A stretch of DNA of 63,425 nt from Janthinobacterium sp. (GCA_003133225.1 PKWL01000150.1:1-63425), one strand, 5' to 3'; counted from the stretch's first letter, positions 42,442 to 52,731 are shown. Numbers and translations: made by a program. Notes: a model not told the origin generated them from the sequence alone.

Positions 42442-45330
42442 CTAATACGATTTTTGCCAGGAGGCGCTAATTTCCTTCAGCCCGGCGCTAACAGAGAGCC
42501 CGGATTTGTTTTCGTCGCGCTGTGCATGCCAAAGCCAACTACCCGTGGCATACCCGAGAAGACCACCCGCGACGACGTCGGATGTCCAATGCTCCCTGCC
42601 TGCGATACGCCCCATCGAACCGATGGCAGCCAGGCCATACAGCCATGGTGCGTCGTATTCCTTGGCAAATGGCGTGACGGCCGCGAAATCCATCGTGCTG
42701 TGCGCCGAGACAAATGACGCGTTCGAACGGGATGCGCCGTTGCCCACTTGCGCCCAAGGTCCCAGGCCCTCTTCGGGACGGGCGCGGCCAACGATGTATT
42801 TGACGCCGATCGCCGCACCAGTGGCCCCCGCCACGGACTCCAGGGATATGAGGCCGATGTTTTGCAAGCGCGCATCGCCCAGGGCGAATGCGGCGCCGGC
42901 ACCTCCGATTAGCGCAAATGGCAAGTCTTTGCCGAAGCGATCCCAGCCTCGCAGAATGCGCGAGTCAGGATGCGACTTGACAAACTGATCCATTTTTTTG
43001 TCGCTGAGTGCGGCAACTAGGACCGCGCCAAGCGCCAGCCCCGTGTCTTGTAAAAATTCAGACGGCGCCGGCAGCGCGGAGACCGACTCGTCCACCCGCA
43101 TGCGCACTTCGGGCATTGGGTTACTGAAAATTGCCATCGGCGGGTTGACTGCAGGCAGCCTTTGTTCGTCGCGCCGTTCGGCAAAATTGCCCAAGCCGTC
43201 GTAGGAAGTCATGTCGCGGCGCGGCTTTTCCAGCATGTCATACAGATCGCCGGGGGACATGACCAATTGACCCACGTCACGCGTCCACGGCGAAATGGAA
43301 AAACCGGCATTCGCTTGCGAGTCAGAAGGCAACATACTGCTTAAGGGGAGCGACAGAAAAACGCCACGATCGTAATACGGGCTGGCTGGCGTGCCTGGAC
43401 TCGTGATGTCATGGCCATTGGTTCGGGTATACCACATCCCGACTTCGATGCCAGAGTTAAAACGGCGCTTGAATTCGAAGCGCACGCCGTCATCTTTGGC
43501 GAGAAAACGCCCGGCCCGCGCCGTCACCGTCATATCGTAGGGCAATCGGTAATGCAGGGCGCCGATCGCCGTAATCGTCTGGTAATCGCCTTTGTCCAGC
43601 CAGCCTTGAAAACCCCGCTGTTGGAGTGCGTCGGCGGACAAATCCGCTGCCCAGCGGCTATCTTTCGGCAGATAAAGAACCTGGCCGCCGACGCCACGGA
43701 ACATTTCCTCGTAGATTCCGCCGGAAATGCGCGCGTACCAGCGCTCGTCGGGATTCAAATACTGATTGAGGAGGAGGCGATCGAGCCTGAATTTATCGCC
43801 GCGAAAATAATTGGCCACGTCCGAGCGCACATGGGGCAGCTGGCTGTTGGACGGGTTCGAAACGTCGGAAACGTTTTCTGACAAATCGAGTCCCAGAGTA
43901 CTATTGAGGTAGAGGCCGTTGCCTAGACGTTTGTCGTAATTGGCCTCGGCCGAAAAATCGTAGCGCAGCGCCCCGCTCGGATCATTGAAGAAAAAGGCCA
44001 GCTTGGGTATGACCTTGAATCGGTTGGCCTCGCGGTCTTCGGAACTGACCTGGACAATGTTGCCCTCCTGGCCAACGTGGACGCCCAGTCCTGCATCGGT
44101 CTCGTCCTTTATGCCGGCCAACATGCCTTGCTGATCGTCTTGAATGCGGTCATCCCGATTCGCATAACGCACCAGCACTGTCGCCAGGAATGCCTGGCGG
44201 TCGACCTTCGCCTCCAAATAATCGCTGAGCTTGTCCAGATCAAAAAACTCGTAGGTGGCGATTGGCTGGTCGAGTTTGGTGTAGGTGACGTGAATCGAGC
44301 GAACGCCAACTGGGACAAACGCCAACGCCGTGCGGCTGGCGCGCCCAACGGCGCGCCCCAAATTGGAGATGCGCTTATTGGTTAGTGTCAGATTGAGGGA
44401 GTTGCCCTTTAATTCGACGCGGATATTTTTGTAGTCCTGTTTAGCCAGCGCCTGCACCAGGGCGGCGGCATATGCGGGATGTTGCTGCCACTCTTCAATC
44501 GAGGCCCGCGCGGGCGCATTTTTTTGCTGAAAATACGCCGGCTCGTATACCTTGGGCACAAACTCGCGCTCTGAAAATGGGATGGTAACAAACACATTGG
44601 CACTGTAATGTCCCTCATGCCAGGCCACCTGGGTACCGAGCCAACCCCAGTGATACTCGACGCCAACGGAGGGGCCTTTGTGGCGCTGCCCTGCATATGT
44701 CTGTGCGGCTTGAAAATCCTTGCTATAGTCGTTGGCATCATATTCGGCCACCAGGGCCCAATTGGGCAAACCGTCAGGGTGCCAGCGGGCACCGGCAAAC
44801 AAGCCGTCCGGCCTTCGGTGGGCATAGCCTATGCTCGCTTCCAGATTCTTACTGGGACCGAATGTTTTGGTCGCGACCACATATTGCCCTTTGAACAACT
44901 CGGTGCCAAATACATCGGTAACTCCCAGCGCCACGGTCGGCGTCCAGGCAGTCTCATCCCAAAGTTTGAGCTTGGCATCCATTTCCTTGTCTTTAAAGCG
45001 CCCATAAGCGTAACCGTAGCTATTCACGTCGTTGGTGAATCCCGGAATACCACTGATCGATGTATAGCGACCGGTCACTTGCAAAAACGGCAAGATGGTC
45101 GAAGTCACCCACATGGTTCCGTACGGACTATCGTAGCTGTACCCTGCGCTGAACGTGCCGTCGGCTTCGACCGAAGCGCTTGGCATGTTGATGTAACCGG
45201 ATTGGCCCTGGTTATTCGGGGTGGCGCCTATGGCCTGCCCCCAACCTAGGACCAGGCAGCTGCACCAGGTAAATTTAAAAGAATTTCGGAGTACGGATAA
45301 CAAATTCGACAACCTAAAAGAGCCCCTCAA
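42442..45330 (-). CDS. YjbH-type outer-membrane protein fused to a PAP2 phosphatase
   Basis: 962 residues from a TTG start at 45330 (no clear ribosome site, so the start is uncertain). Residues about 35-730 match the YjbH/GfcD family of exopolysaccharide outer-membrane beta-barrels (GQSGYINMPSASVEADGTFSAG, AGRFLAKDDGVRFEFKRRF). Residues about 770-950 form a PAP2 phosphatase with all three motifs: KYIVGRARP, SFVSAHSTMDF, GREHWTSDVVAGGLLG. The phosphatase may dephosphorylate undecaprenyl pyrophosphate or a lipid on the periplasmic side. YjbH proteins usually lack such a domain. It lies upstream of the broken Wza-type gene. Confidence 0.85.
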   Translation of the reverse strand: MRGSFRLSNLLSVLRNSFKFTWCSCLVLGWGQAIGATPNNQGQSGYINMPSASVEADGTFSAGYSYDSPYGTMWVTSTILPFLQVTGRYTSISGIPGFTNDVNSYGYAYGRFKDKEMDAKLKLWDETAWTPTVALGVTDVFGTELFKGQYVVATKTFGPSKNLEASIGYAHRRPDGLFAGARWHPDGLPNWALVAEYDANDYSKDFQAAQTYAGQRHKGPSVGVEYHWGWLGTQVAWHEGHYSANVFVTIPFSEREFVPKVYEPAYFQQKNAPARASIEEWQQHPAYAAALVQALAKQDYKNIRVELKGNSLNLTLTNKRISNLGRAVGRASRTALAFVPVGVRSIHVTYTKLDQPIATYEFFDLDKLSDYLEAKVDRQAFLATVLVRYANRDDRIQDDQQGMLAGIKDETDAGLGVHVGQEGNIVQVSSEDREANRFKVIPKLAFFFNDPSGALRYDFSAEANYDKRLGNGLYLNSTLGLDLSENVSDVSNPSNSQLPHVRSDVANYFRGDKFRLDRLLLNQYLNPDERWYARISGGIYEEMFRGVGGQVLYLPKDSRWAADLSADALQQRGFQGWLDKGDYQTITAIGALHYRLPYDMTVTARAGRFLAKDDGVRFEFKRRFNSGIEVGMWYTRTNGHDITSPGTPASPYYDRGVFLSLPLSSMLPSDSQANAGFSISPWTRDVGQLVMSPGDLYDMLEKPRRDMTSYDGLGNFAERRDEQRLPAVNPPMAIFSNPMPEVRMRVDESVSALPAPSEFLQDTGLALGAVLVAALSDKKMDQFVKSHPDSRILRGWDRFGKDLPFALIGGAGAAFALGDARLQNIGLISLESVAGATGAAIGVKYIVGRARPEEGLGPWAQVGNGASRSNASFVSAHSTMDFAAVTPFAKEYDAPWLYGLAAIGSMGRIAGREHWTSDVVAGGLLGYATGSWLWHAQRDENKSGLSVSAGLKEISASWQKSY

Positions 45331-45664
45331 ACTTACTCAATGCTGGAAACTCCGCACAAGAAGGAAGGGGTGGAGCAAAAAAAGATGAGGGACTGCCTTC
45401 GGAACTCAGATTCGACTGGATCTGCACGCCGCGAGTAATGCCGCACCGGCACTTTTAACTTCCCCATTTCGACCGATGAGCAAGTTGATACGGGCGTATA
45501 TCACAACAACTGATGTTGCATATTGACAATGTACGGAAGTTTAACATTTTTGCCTGGCGATAGAATGATTTTGTTTCCCTAAAACCACAACTTGCGAGCC
45601 CGAAGCGACGTGCTCACCATGCAATCTTGAGAAGATTAATAAAATCTAAATTTTGCAATCGAGG
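45331..45664. other. upstream region of the YjbH-PAP2 gene
   Basis: 334 bases, no gene. The exopolysaccharide promoter should lie here, and no clear sigma-54 or sigma-70 boxes were assigned. Confidence 0.35.
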
Positions 45665-46141
45665 TCACTTCACCCATGCCAAAGCCAACGGCAACAGATG
45701 ACGTGGGACCGCGCTGAGCGCGATCAAGATGAATGACGTGCGCGGGGTACGCGTGGATGCAATGCCCATCTGGTGGCAGTACTGGCACGGGCTGACAGAA
45801 AGCTGGCGCTGCGCCGTATCGCCCAGGGCAATCTGGCATTGTGCGCGGCGGCCAACAATGCACCCGAAGCTGCCCGCGCTTGCAAACGTGAAATTGGCGA
45901 TCCGCAACCGGTCGGCGCCGACCTGAACGGCTACGACCGCATCTTGAAAGTTGGCACGACGCGCACGGATATCAAGCTGCCGCCAATCGGTATGGATCGC
46001 GTAACTGCCGTCGGCCGCCAAATACATAGCCTCGTTGCGCTTGCGCGCTTCGTTGAAAATGGTGACCCGTGCTGCCGCCAGCGGCTTGCCACCGTTGTCG
46101 AAAACGGTTCCGGTCAAAAAGGCGGCCTTGGCGCCGGTCAA
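45665..46141 (-). pseudogene. fragment of a carboxypeptidase-regulatory-like / heme-motif protein
   Basis: The N-terminal part (LTGTVFDNGGKPLAAARVTIF, YLAADGSYAIHTDWRQLDIRAR) is a carboxypeptidase-regulatory-like beta-sandwich. CQYCHQMG is a CxxCH heme-type motif, as found in a family with a C-terminal streptogramin-lyase-like propeller. No ATG is available upstream and the sequence ends just after TRTPR, where a dispersed repeat (45715-45749) begins. Both ends are therefore missing. Confidence 0.55.
45715..45749 (+). repeat. third copy of the dispersed repeat
   Basis: Matches 196-230 at 33 of 35 positions (TGAGCGCGATCAAGATGA, then TGCGCGGGGTA). It lies at the truncated end of the gene fragment above. 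Confidence 0.6.
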
Positions 46142-46238
46142 TGAAGCGGCGGGTCCTGCGACCCCGCGACTGCCAGAACGCTGCTATATGAGTGAGTAAG
46201 GCGCTTCAAGTGCCCCCTTGGGATGAAGTTTGACCGGA

Positions 46239-46626
46239 TCAGGTGGCGTGCCTGGAACCAGCCACGGCGATTTGCGGAAGTGCGGTGACGCGAACTACGG
46301 GGATTGCCACCACCGCCATCAAAGGTCCGCCGGTAAGCAGATTGGTAACCAACATGGCCCCCGCGATATCCAATTTCGGCAAGTGCAAGGCATCGCCCAG
46401 GCACAGCGTCAAGATCAGAACGATGCCCGTCACCAGGTTCAGGTTAAGTAAGCGCCCCAACCATTTTGCCGCCCGTCCCGGTCCACATCAAGCCTGCCTG
46501 CAGCAGGGTAAACCCAGGTGCCAGATAAGCTCTAGCATCCAGGCCGAGCACCAGAGTAACGGCTCCCGCCAGCACCGGCAGGAGAGAAAATACGATGACT
46601 TGAATTGGCCGTGCGCAGTCCTTCAT
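46239..46626 (-). pseudogene. small membrane protein, frameshifted
   Basis: Starts at ATG 46626 (MKDCARPIQVIVFSLLPVLA) with two hydrophobic segments to about 46450. It then continues in a different frame with LVTGIVLILTLCLGDALHL and GGPLMAVVAIPVVRVTALP. Joined, it would be a protein of about 125 residues with four membrane segments. Family not recognised. Confidence 0.5.
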
Positions 46627-46802
46627 GGATGGCTTTCCCGGACTCGCTTTGTGATTTCAGTATGGTTATTGGATGGATGAAGGCGCATGATAATTTTCAA
46701 ACTGCGGCCCAGACGACTATCCAGCAGAATCCGCATGCGGCAGTCTGGGGCGTCAAGTCTGCGCGCCACCCGATCAGGACCCGCTTCGGCTCGGCGAAAA
46801 GG

Positions 46803-46960
46803 TTACCACTTTCGCAAAATTATTCGAAGCGCGACTTCCTGGTGGTAACGAAACCCCATCCGTTCATAGAAACGGCGGGCGTATGTGACGGGCGAGACCA
46901 CGCCCTTGGAAGTTTGGGTCCGTACAAATCCAGCTGATCTCGCACAAGTCTCCCGCGTGC
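46803..46960 (-). pseudogene. GNAT acetyltransferase C-terminal remnant
   Basis: The segment VTYARRFYERMGFRYHQEVA is the typical end of a GNAT fold (FYERMGF). No N-terminal acetyl-CoA-binding part is found upstream, and the frame runs into unrelated sequence. Confidence 0.45.
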
Positions 46961-47224
46961 ATGCGTTTGCCCGCCATGGCCGATAGAGCGAAAATGATGC
47001 CTCCACAAGTAGCCACACAGCAATGCCAACGAGCATGACCTTCATCAATGCAGCGTCATTTCTACGAAATGCAAGGTGTAGCTGGACTTTGAATCTTGGA
47101 GTGGGATGGTGGAGTGCCGGAAAGCCGGCCACAGCCATTTTTCGCAGCTTGCTTGAGACCGTGCAAAAAAATCTCCGTTTACTGCACTACACTTGGCGTT
47201 AGCCATCTCAGGAGAAATGATGCC

Positions 47225-47544
47225 ATGGGCTTTCGCAAGAAGAGCGACCTGTTGCCAAAGGCAGCAACGGCTTTTTGCATTGGCATGGAGCGCACGTGCG
47301 GCACTTGCGGCGCCCTGACCGGGGCAATCATGGATATCAGCCCGGTCTTGGGCGCTCTAAAGCCGGTGGGCAAGTGCAAGCCTCATGTACTACGACTCAA
47401 CGCTTCGTTGCAGACTTCGAACAAGCATTTGGATCTCGTGACTGCCATGTTTTAAATAACCGGCTTGGTGAGCGCTGCGCCAATTACACCGGCAAAGCCG
47501 CGGAAATCGCGGCGCGCATCCTGGCCGAAAACCACTGCGAATAA
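47225..47544 (+). pseudogene. C_GCAxxG_C_C family protein, truncated and frameshifted
   Basis: FCIGMERTCGTCGALTGAIM (about residues 17-36) is the family's cysteine motif. The expected C-terminal part (FGSRDCHVL, AAEIAARILAEN) follows in another frame, so a frameshift lies at about 47380. The usual N-terminal Cys segment is absent. A ribosome site (CAGGAG) is still present. Confidence 0.6.
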
Positions 47545-47764
47545 GTCCGTGGACTGGCCGCGTCCTTGGTCGCCCACCTATGTCCGGTATTGAGCGGTTG
47601 CTTGGGGGAAAACTGACCGTCGGGACGGCGCTGAACATGCTCGGCGCCGCGAATGAGTCGTGACCTTGTACGACTGCAAGCGCTAGTTCGTATCAGCAAT
47701 TACCAATACCAAAAAATGCCGCGCCGGGATACAGTACGTCTATCAAAATTTAAAGAGGCAGATC

Positions 47765-48085
47765 ATGCTAGTGACCACGACTGAAAATATTGCCGGCCAC
47801 CGCGTTTTGGAGATGAAGGGACATGTTTTCGGGGTAGTCGTGCGTAGCCGCGGATTGGCAGGAAACATCATGGCCGCCTTGCGCTCTCTCATTGGCGGAG
47901 AAATTACTGAATATACGTCGCTACTAGAGGAGGCACGCCGCCACGCCTTAGACCGTATGGTAAAAAATGCGCAAAGGATGGGCGCCAATGCGGTCGTCAT
48001 GATGCGATTCGACTCCTCTGAAATTGGCCAGACGATGAGTGAGATTGTCGCTTACGGTACGGCGGTGGTAATCGAGAAGACCTAA
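47765..48085 (+). CDS. ybjQ: YbjQ/UPF0145 family protein
   Basis: A 106-residue cytoplasmic protein of the UPF0145 heavy-metal-binding-like family: VTTTENIAGHRVLEMKGHVFGVVVRSRGLAGNIMAALRSLIGGEITEYTSLLEEARRHALDRM is replaced here by its visible landmarks GGEITEYTSLLEEAR (about 45-59) and ANAVVMMRFDSSEIG (about 75-89). The family forms pentamers, and its biochemical role is not established. The ribosome site is AGAGG. It is followed after one base by a small membrane protein gene, so an operon is likely. Confidence 0.9.
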   Translation: MLVTTTENIAGHRVLEMKGHVFGVVVRSRGLAGNIMAALRSLIGGEITEYTSLLEEARRHALDRMVKNAQRMGANAVVMMRFDSSEIGQTMSEIVAYGTAVVIEKT

Positions 48086-48086
48086 C

Positions 48087-48365
48087 ATGTTGCGCGCGAC
48101 CCTCCTGGGATTTGCTGTTTTTATGACCTGTGCCGGGCTGGTTTGTTTGCTCGCCGGTTTCAAGCCGGCATGGCCGATCACAATTTGGGGCGCCATCTTG
48201 GTCGCTGCCGTGCTATGTGAGCGTTGGCGCTATCGGCCACGGGAAGACGATGGCAGCGACGGTTGGCAGAAAACCGGCGAACAATTTGTCGATCCGGAGT
48301 CTGGAAAACTGGTGCACGTGCTGTATCGTCCAGAAACGGGAGAGCGGCGCTATACGGTGAACTAG
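48087..48365 (+). CDS. small membrane protein, partner of YbjQ
   Basis: A 92-residue protein with two membrane segments (LLGFAVFMTCAGLVCLLAGF and ITIWGAILVAAVLCE) and a soluble C-terminal tail, WQKTGEQFVDPESGKLVHVL and RPETGERRY, a pattern found in other short proteobacterial membrane proteins. It starts one base after the ybjQ stop, so the two are translationally linked. Function unknown. Confidence 0.7.
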   Translation: MLRATLLGFAVFMTCAGLVCLLAGFKPAWPITIWGAILVAAVLCERWRYRPREDDGSDGWQKTGEQFVDPESGKLVHVLYRPETGERRYTVN

Positions 48366-48453
48366 CGGGTGACGCTCACGCCTCAGTCTTGAAATAAATC
48401 ACCAATTCCGCACGCCGCGCCAGGTAGGCTAGATGGACGTCTACATGTTTTTT

Positions 48454-48735
48454 TCAATAGTCGTGTGTGAGGGCGCCATAGGCGGCGGCGATCCGGCCCG
48501 CGACGGCATCGGTGCATTCTTCTAGTTCGGTCCTTTCAAACGTCCCCATGTGTAAGCCACGATAGCGGACCTCAATCAAACGTTCAGGCTCAGGCAAGCC
48601 GCTAACTGCGCTGGCTAAACAGCCGACAATGGAGGTGCCGCCCGTATCCCCATCCACGCTTTCCCGATCATACAAGACTGTCCACTCATAAAGGCCGGGT
48701 TTATGCCGTTGAATGACCACGCAAGGAATTGTCAT
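48454..48735 (-). CDS. hypothetical protein
   Basis: A 93-residue cytoplasmic protein (MTIPCVVIQRHKPGLYEWTV, DRESVDGDTGGTSIVGCLAS, IEVRYRGLHMGTFERTELEE). Composition and codon use look genuine. No known domain recognised. It stands alone and is convergent with the ybjQ pair. Confidence 0.55.
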   Translation of the reverse strand: MTIPCVVIQRHKPGLYEWTVLYDRESVDGDTGGTSIVGCLASAVSGLPEPERLIEVRYRGLHMGTFERTELEECTDAVAGRIAAAYGALTHDY

Positions 48736-49347
48736 GGATTTCCTTCGATGTTGTGGTTCCGGGTGAAACGAGTTTGAAGCCGAGTCATCGCATCATCGCA
48801 CTTCCAGAGCGACCATCCCAACAAATTTGGCGTCACAAAATTTTGATAGTTCACGAACCGAGCTTGGCTCAGAATGTCCCTCTCTCCCGAACTCGGTCAA
48901 TCGTTGGTGATCGGAGCGATAAGCGCGCTCGCGGCACGCCAAGCAAACTGGCCTTGGCGCCGACTCCGACCCGATCCTAATGGTACGAGGCAGCATAACT
49001 TGTTGCAAAATGACTGTCAAACAATGCGATGAAATTTGTCGTCAAAAATCTGTCTGGCGATGGATTGTTGATCGAGTTCATGTGCGACGTTTAGCTACAA
49101 AAAACTGTCAATGCTAAAAATGAGAGCACAAGCAAAAAAAATAGTTCCAGCGCCGGATGGGTGTTTAGTCAAAATAAGCGCATACGCGCCACTTTAAAAA
49201 GAAATCAAGCATCAGTTTTAAGCTCCCGCTAGGATCCTTCCATCTTTTTGCCATTCTGCCATCAAAATGGCATACTGACGCCAGCGACGCAGAAATTCCT
49301 GCCATCTGAGACTAAGGCCATCAAGGGGCAACCATGGGAAGACAGGG
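48736..49347. other. intergenic region upstream of the DUF748 gene
   Basis: 612 bases, no supported gene. Partly AT-rich at about 49030-49200, which probably includes the DUF748 promoter. Confidence 0.35.
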
Positions 49348-52300
49348 ATGACGAAAATTCGGTGGCAGCGGTGGGCGACGGTTGCCGCGGCCTTGTTGGC
49401 CATGTATACGGTGGCCGGGTTTTGGCTGGTGCCGCTGGTGATCAAGAACCAGGTTCCCAAGCTGGCGCAGAGCGAACTGGCGCGCCAAGCGGCGATCGGC
49501 GAAGTCAGTTTCAATCCCTACGCGTTGCGCTTGGAGGCGCACGATCTGCGTCTGGCCGAGGCCGATGGTGCGCCGCTCTTTGCTATCGGCAACCTCGCCG
49601 TGCAGTTGGAGTGGAAATCCCTCGTCATGCGCGCTTGGAGCTTCGCCGAAATTCGCATCGCGGCGCCCAGCGCGCGCCTGGCGATTGCGCCGGATGGCAA
49701 ATTCAATCTCGCTGAACTGCTAGCCACGCTCGCGCGCCGACCGCACACATCCACCGCCCTGCCACGTGTGAGCATCGAGCGCTTTACGCTGGAGCAGGGC
49801 AAGGTGGAGGTGCGCGACCGTCGTGCGGGCTATACCAATAATTTTTTCCCGATCCATTTTGCACTGGTCAATTTCAGTACTTTGCCAAACCAGAACGGCA
49901 TTTACACCTTCAGCGCCGATTTGGAGCACGGCGGCAAGCTGCGCTGGAAGGGCGATGCGTCGGTCAATCCGATCCGCGCAAGCGGCGAACTGGTCCTGCA
50001 AAACGCTTCTCTGCCAGAGCTCGCTGTGTACCTCAAGTCCTACACCCGCGCGACCATGGCAGCCGGTAAGCTCGATGCCACTTTCCCTTACCGATTTTCC
50101 TATTACGACGGCAAGCTTGAAGCCGGCGTCACCGGCGCCAACCTGGCCTTGCGCGACCTGGCGCTAGCGCAAGAGAGTGCGAACGACACCTTCGCCACGC
50201 TAAGCCGCCTGGACGTGAGCGGCATCGACGCCGACCTGACGCGCCGCCAAGCCAGCGTGAGTGAGGTGGCCGCCAGCGGCGGCACGCTCGCGGTCAGGCG
50301 CGATGCCAAGGGCGTACTCGATCTGTCGAACCTGCTACTAGCTGCCACGCGGCCGGCAGCGGCCCCAGAACATACGCTGGTCCTTGACAACTGGAAGCTC
50401 ACTGTCAAGCAGGTTCTCCTAGATCAGGTGACGCTCAACGCGGTGGACGAAACGGTCAGTCCGCCGCTCAAGCTGAGCGCGCACAAAGTGCGAGTGCGCC
50501 TGCAACTGATCGCCGAGCAGAGCGGCGCGAACTTCAATCTGACGCTCGCCAACGCCACTTGCTCGCTGGCTGATCTGGCGCTCAAAAGCGGCTCGCAAAC
50601 GCCGTTCGCGCTGGCACAATTGGGATTTAGTGACGGCACATTCGATCTCGCCGCACGCCATATCAAACTCGGCCGGCTGTATGCCGAGGATGGACAACTG
50701 CGCCTCACGCGCGATCGCAAGGGGCAGCTCAATATCTTGGGTCTGCTACCCAAGTTCAGCGCGGCTGGCCAAACGCCGGCGGCGCCGGCGGCAGCCGTGC
50801 CGTGGGTGGCCGTGACCAAGAGCGTAGAGCTGAGAAAATTTGACACCGAGCTCGAGGACCTTGGCGTTGGCGTCAAGCTCCATGTACAAAATCTCACGTT
50901 GAAACTCGACGGTGCCGGCAGCGACCTCACGCAACCGGTCAATTTCAATGTCGACATGAACTTGCGTGAGGGCGGCCAGTTGTCGGCGCACGGCAACGTG
51001 GTGCCGGCCAACGGCGTTTTGGAGGCCGACGTCCGGCTAAGGCAACTCGCGCTGACGCCCTTGCAGCCCTGGTTGAGCAAGTACGTGAAGCTGAAAATCG
51101 CCGGTGGTAGCGTCTCCGCGCAGGGGCGGCTGACGGCGCGAGTGGCAAAGAGAGCTAGCCTGCGCTATGTCGGAGGGTTCGACATAGCCGGCCTTGCGCT
51201 CAACGAAGAAAGCGGCGAGCGGTTCGCGGCGTGGAAAAGCGTGCGCACCGACAAGCTCACGGCGGGCATCGCCCCGAATTTGCTGGAGATTCCCTTACTG
51301 CGCGTGCTCGAGCCCACTGCCAAACTGATCATTGAGAACGACCGCAGTTTCAATGCCGCGCGGCTACTGGTGCGGCGCCGTATTGAAACTGCGGCAACGG
51401 TGCCGGCGCAGGCGGCGGGCGCGCCCTTCCCTGTCCGCATCCAGCGCTTGCGCTTTGAAAATGCCAAGCTTGATTTCACCGACCTTAGTCTGCGGCCGCA
51501 GTTCAACGCGAAAATCTACGAACTGAACGGCGTGGTCAGCGGTCTGTCGTCGCGCCCCGATGCGCGCAGCCAGATCGAGCTCGACGGCAGGGTCAACGAA
51601 TTCGGGCTGGCGCGCATTCGCGGCAGTCTCAATTCTTTCGCGCCGCGCGAGAATACCGACATCAACGTCGTATTCAAGAACATCGATATGGCGTCGACTT
51701 CGCCCTACACCATGAAGTTCGCCGGTTACAAGGTAGCCGAAGGCCGGATTTCGCTCGATTTACACTACGCGGTGCAGCATAGCCAGCTCGAAGGCACCAA
51801 CCAGATAGTCATCGACAATCTGATCCTAGGTGAGCGGATCGACAGCCCCGATGCGTTCAAACTGCCGCTCGCGCTGGCGATCGCGATCCTCAAGGACAGC
51901 GACGGGCGCATCGACCTTGGCCTGCCCGTTTCCGGCAACTTGGACGATCCGCAGTTCAGCTATGGCGCTCTGATCCGGAAGGCCATTGCCAATGTGCTAA
52001 CCAGAATCGTCAGCGCGCCGTTTCGCGCGCTCGGCGCTTTGTTTGGCGGTAGCGGCGAGAAGCTTGAAACGATCGATTTCGATCCGGGCAGCGACAAGCT
52101 GTTGCCGCCGGAGCGAGAAAAACTGAGGCAAGTGGCGCAGATACTGTCCAAGCGCGCGCAACTGAAACTCTCGGTGCCAGGACAATACAGCGACGCGGTC
52201 GATGGCGCCGCGCTGAAGGCGCGCGCGCTGCGAGTTGACATAGTCAAGCGTGCCGGCATCCACCTTGCGCCCGGCGACGACCCTGGGCCGATGGATTTAG

Positions 52301-52731
52301 GGGATCGCGCCATGCGCGCGGCCGTGCGTGGCCTGTACGCCGAACGCTTCGGCGCCACCGAACTCGACAAGCAAAAAAAGACGGCGGAGGCCGCCGCACC
52401 GGCTAGAGTGCTGGCCGGGTCCGACATCCACGTCGAAACGGCACAGGATAAATTGCCTTTATGGCAACGTCTTGGTAAGCTGATCCAAGGCGAGCCGCAG
52501 GTGGCGGACGCCGGCCCGTTCTACCACCAGCTTCAGGAGCGGCTGGTTCAGAACCAGCCGCTGGCCAGCGACGCCTTGACGCGGCTGGGCGCGCAGCGCG
52601 CGAGAGCCATATTCGATGCCCTAAAGGCGGCCGGCGTTGACCCCGCGAGTATGCAAGTTCTAGCGCCCGCCAGCGTCAGTTCCAAGGCCAACACGCCAGT
52701 GTCGCTCAAATTGAGCCTGGCGGCGAAGTGA
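49348..52731 (+). CDS. DUF748 / AsmA-like giant envelope protein
   Basis: A 1127-residue protein with one N-terminal membrane segment (ATVAAALLAMYTVAGFWLVPLVIKN is its region, about residues 10-33) and a very long periplasmic part built of beta-rich repeats, typical of DUF748 and related to AsmA/TamB/YhdP bridge proteins. Typical phrases are LRDLALAQESA, FDTELEDLGV and ADVRLRQLALTPLQPWLSKY. The C-terminal 250 residues include DSDGRIDLGLPVSGNLDDPQFSYG, a DUF748 signature, and an OmpA-like end (FDPGSDKLLPPEREKLRQVA). A role in lipid transport or envelope homeostasis is inferred from relatives. Confidence 0.85.
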   Translation: MTKIRWQRWATVAAALLAMYTVAGFWLVPLVIKNQVPKLAQSELARQAAIGEVSFNPYALRLEAHDLRLAEADGAPLFAIGNLAVQLEWKSLVMRAWSFAEIRIAAPSARLAIAPDGKFNLAELLATLARRPHTSTALPRVSIERFTLEQGKVEVRDRRAGYTNNFFPIHFALVNFSTLPNQNGIYTFSADLEHGGKLRWKGDASVNPIRASGELVLQNASLPELAVYLKSYTRATMAAGKLDATFPYRFSYYDGKLEAGVTGANLALRDLALAQESANDTFATLSRLDVSGIDADLTRRQASVSEVAASGGTLAVRRDAKGVLDLSNLLLAATRPAAAPEHTLVLDNWKLTVKQVLLDQVTLNAVDETVSPPLKLSAHKVRVRLQLIAEQSGANFNLTLANATCSLADLALKSGSQTPFALAQLGFSDGTFDLAARHIKLGRLYAEDGQLRLTRDRKGQLNILGLLPKFSAAGQTPAAPAAAVPWVAVTKSVELRKFDTELEDLGVGVKLHVQNLTLKLDGAGSDLTQPVNFNVDMNLREGGQLSAHGNVVPANGVLEADVRLRQLALTPLQPWLSKYVKLKIAGGSVSAQGRLTARVAKRASLRYVGGFDIAGLALNEESGERFAAWKSVRTDKLTAGIAPNLLEIPLLRVLEPTAKLIIENDRSFNAARLLVRRRIETAATVPAQAAGAPFPVRIQRLRFENAKLDFTDLSLRPQFNAKIYELNGVVSGLSSRPDARSQIELDGRVNEFGLARIRGSLNSFAPRENTDINVVFKNIDMASTSPYTMKFAGYKVAEGRISLDLHYAVQHSQLEGTNQIVIDNLILGERIDSPDAFKLPLALAIAILKDSDGRIDLGLPVSGNLDDPQFSYGALIRKAIANVLTRIVSAPFRALGALFGGSGEKLETIDFDPGSDKLLPPEREKLRQVAQILSKRAQLKLSVPGQYSDAVDGAALKARALRVDIVKRAGIHLAPGDDPGPMDLGDRAMRAAVRGLYAERFGATELDKQKKTAEAAAPARVLAGSDIHVETAQDKLPLWQRLGKLIQGEPQVADAGPFYHQLQERLVQNQPLASDALTRLGAQRARAIFDALKAAGVDPASMQVLAPASVSSKANTPVSLKLSLAAK

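Noticed and set aside
50424..51080. 218-codon minus-strand frame inside the DUF748 gene
   Set aside because: Ser/Arg-rich antisense frame of a high-GC gene with no independent support.
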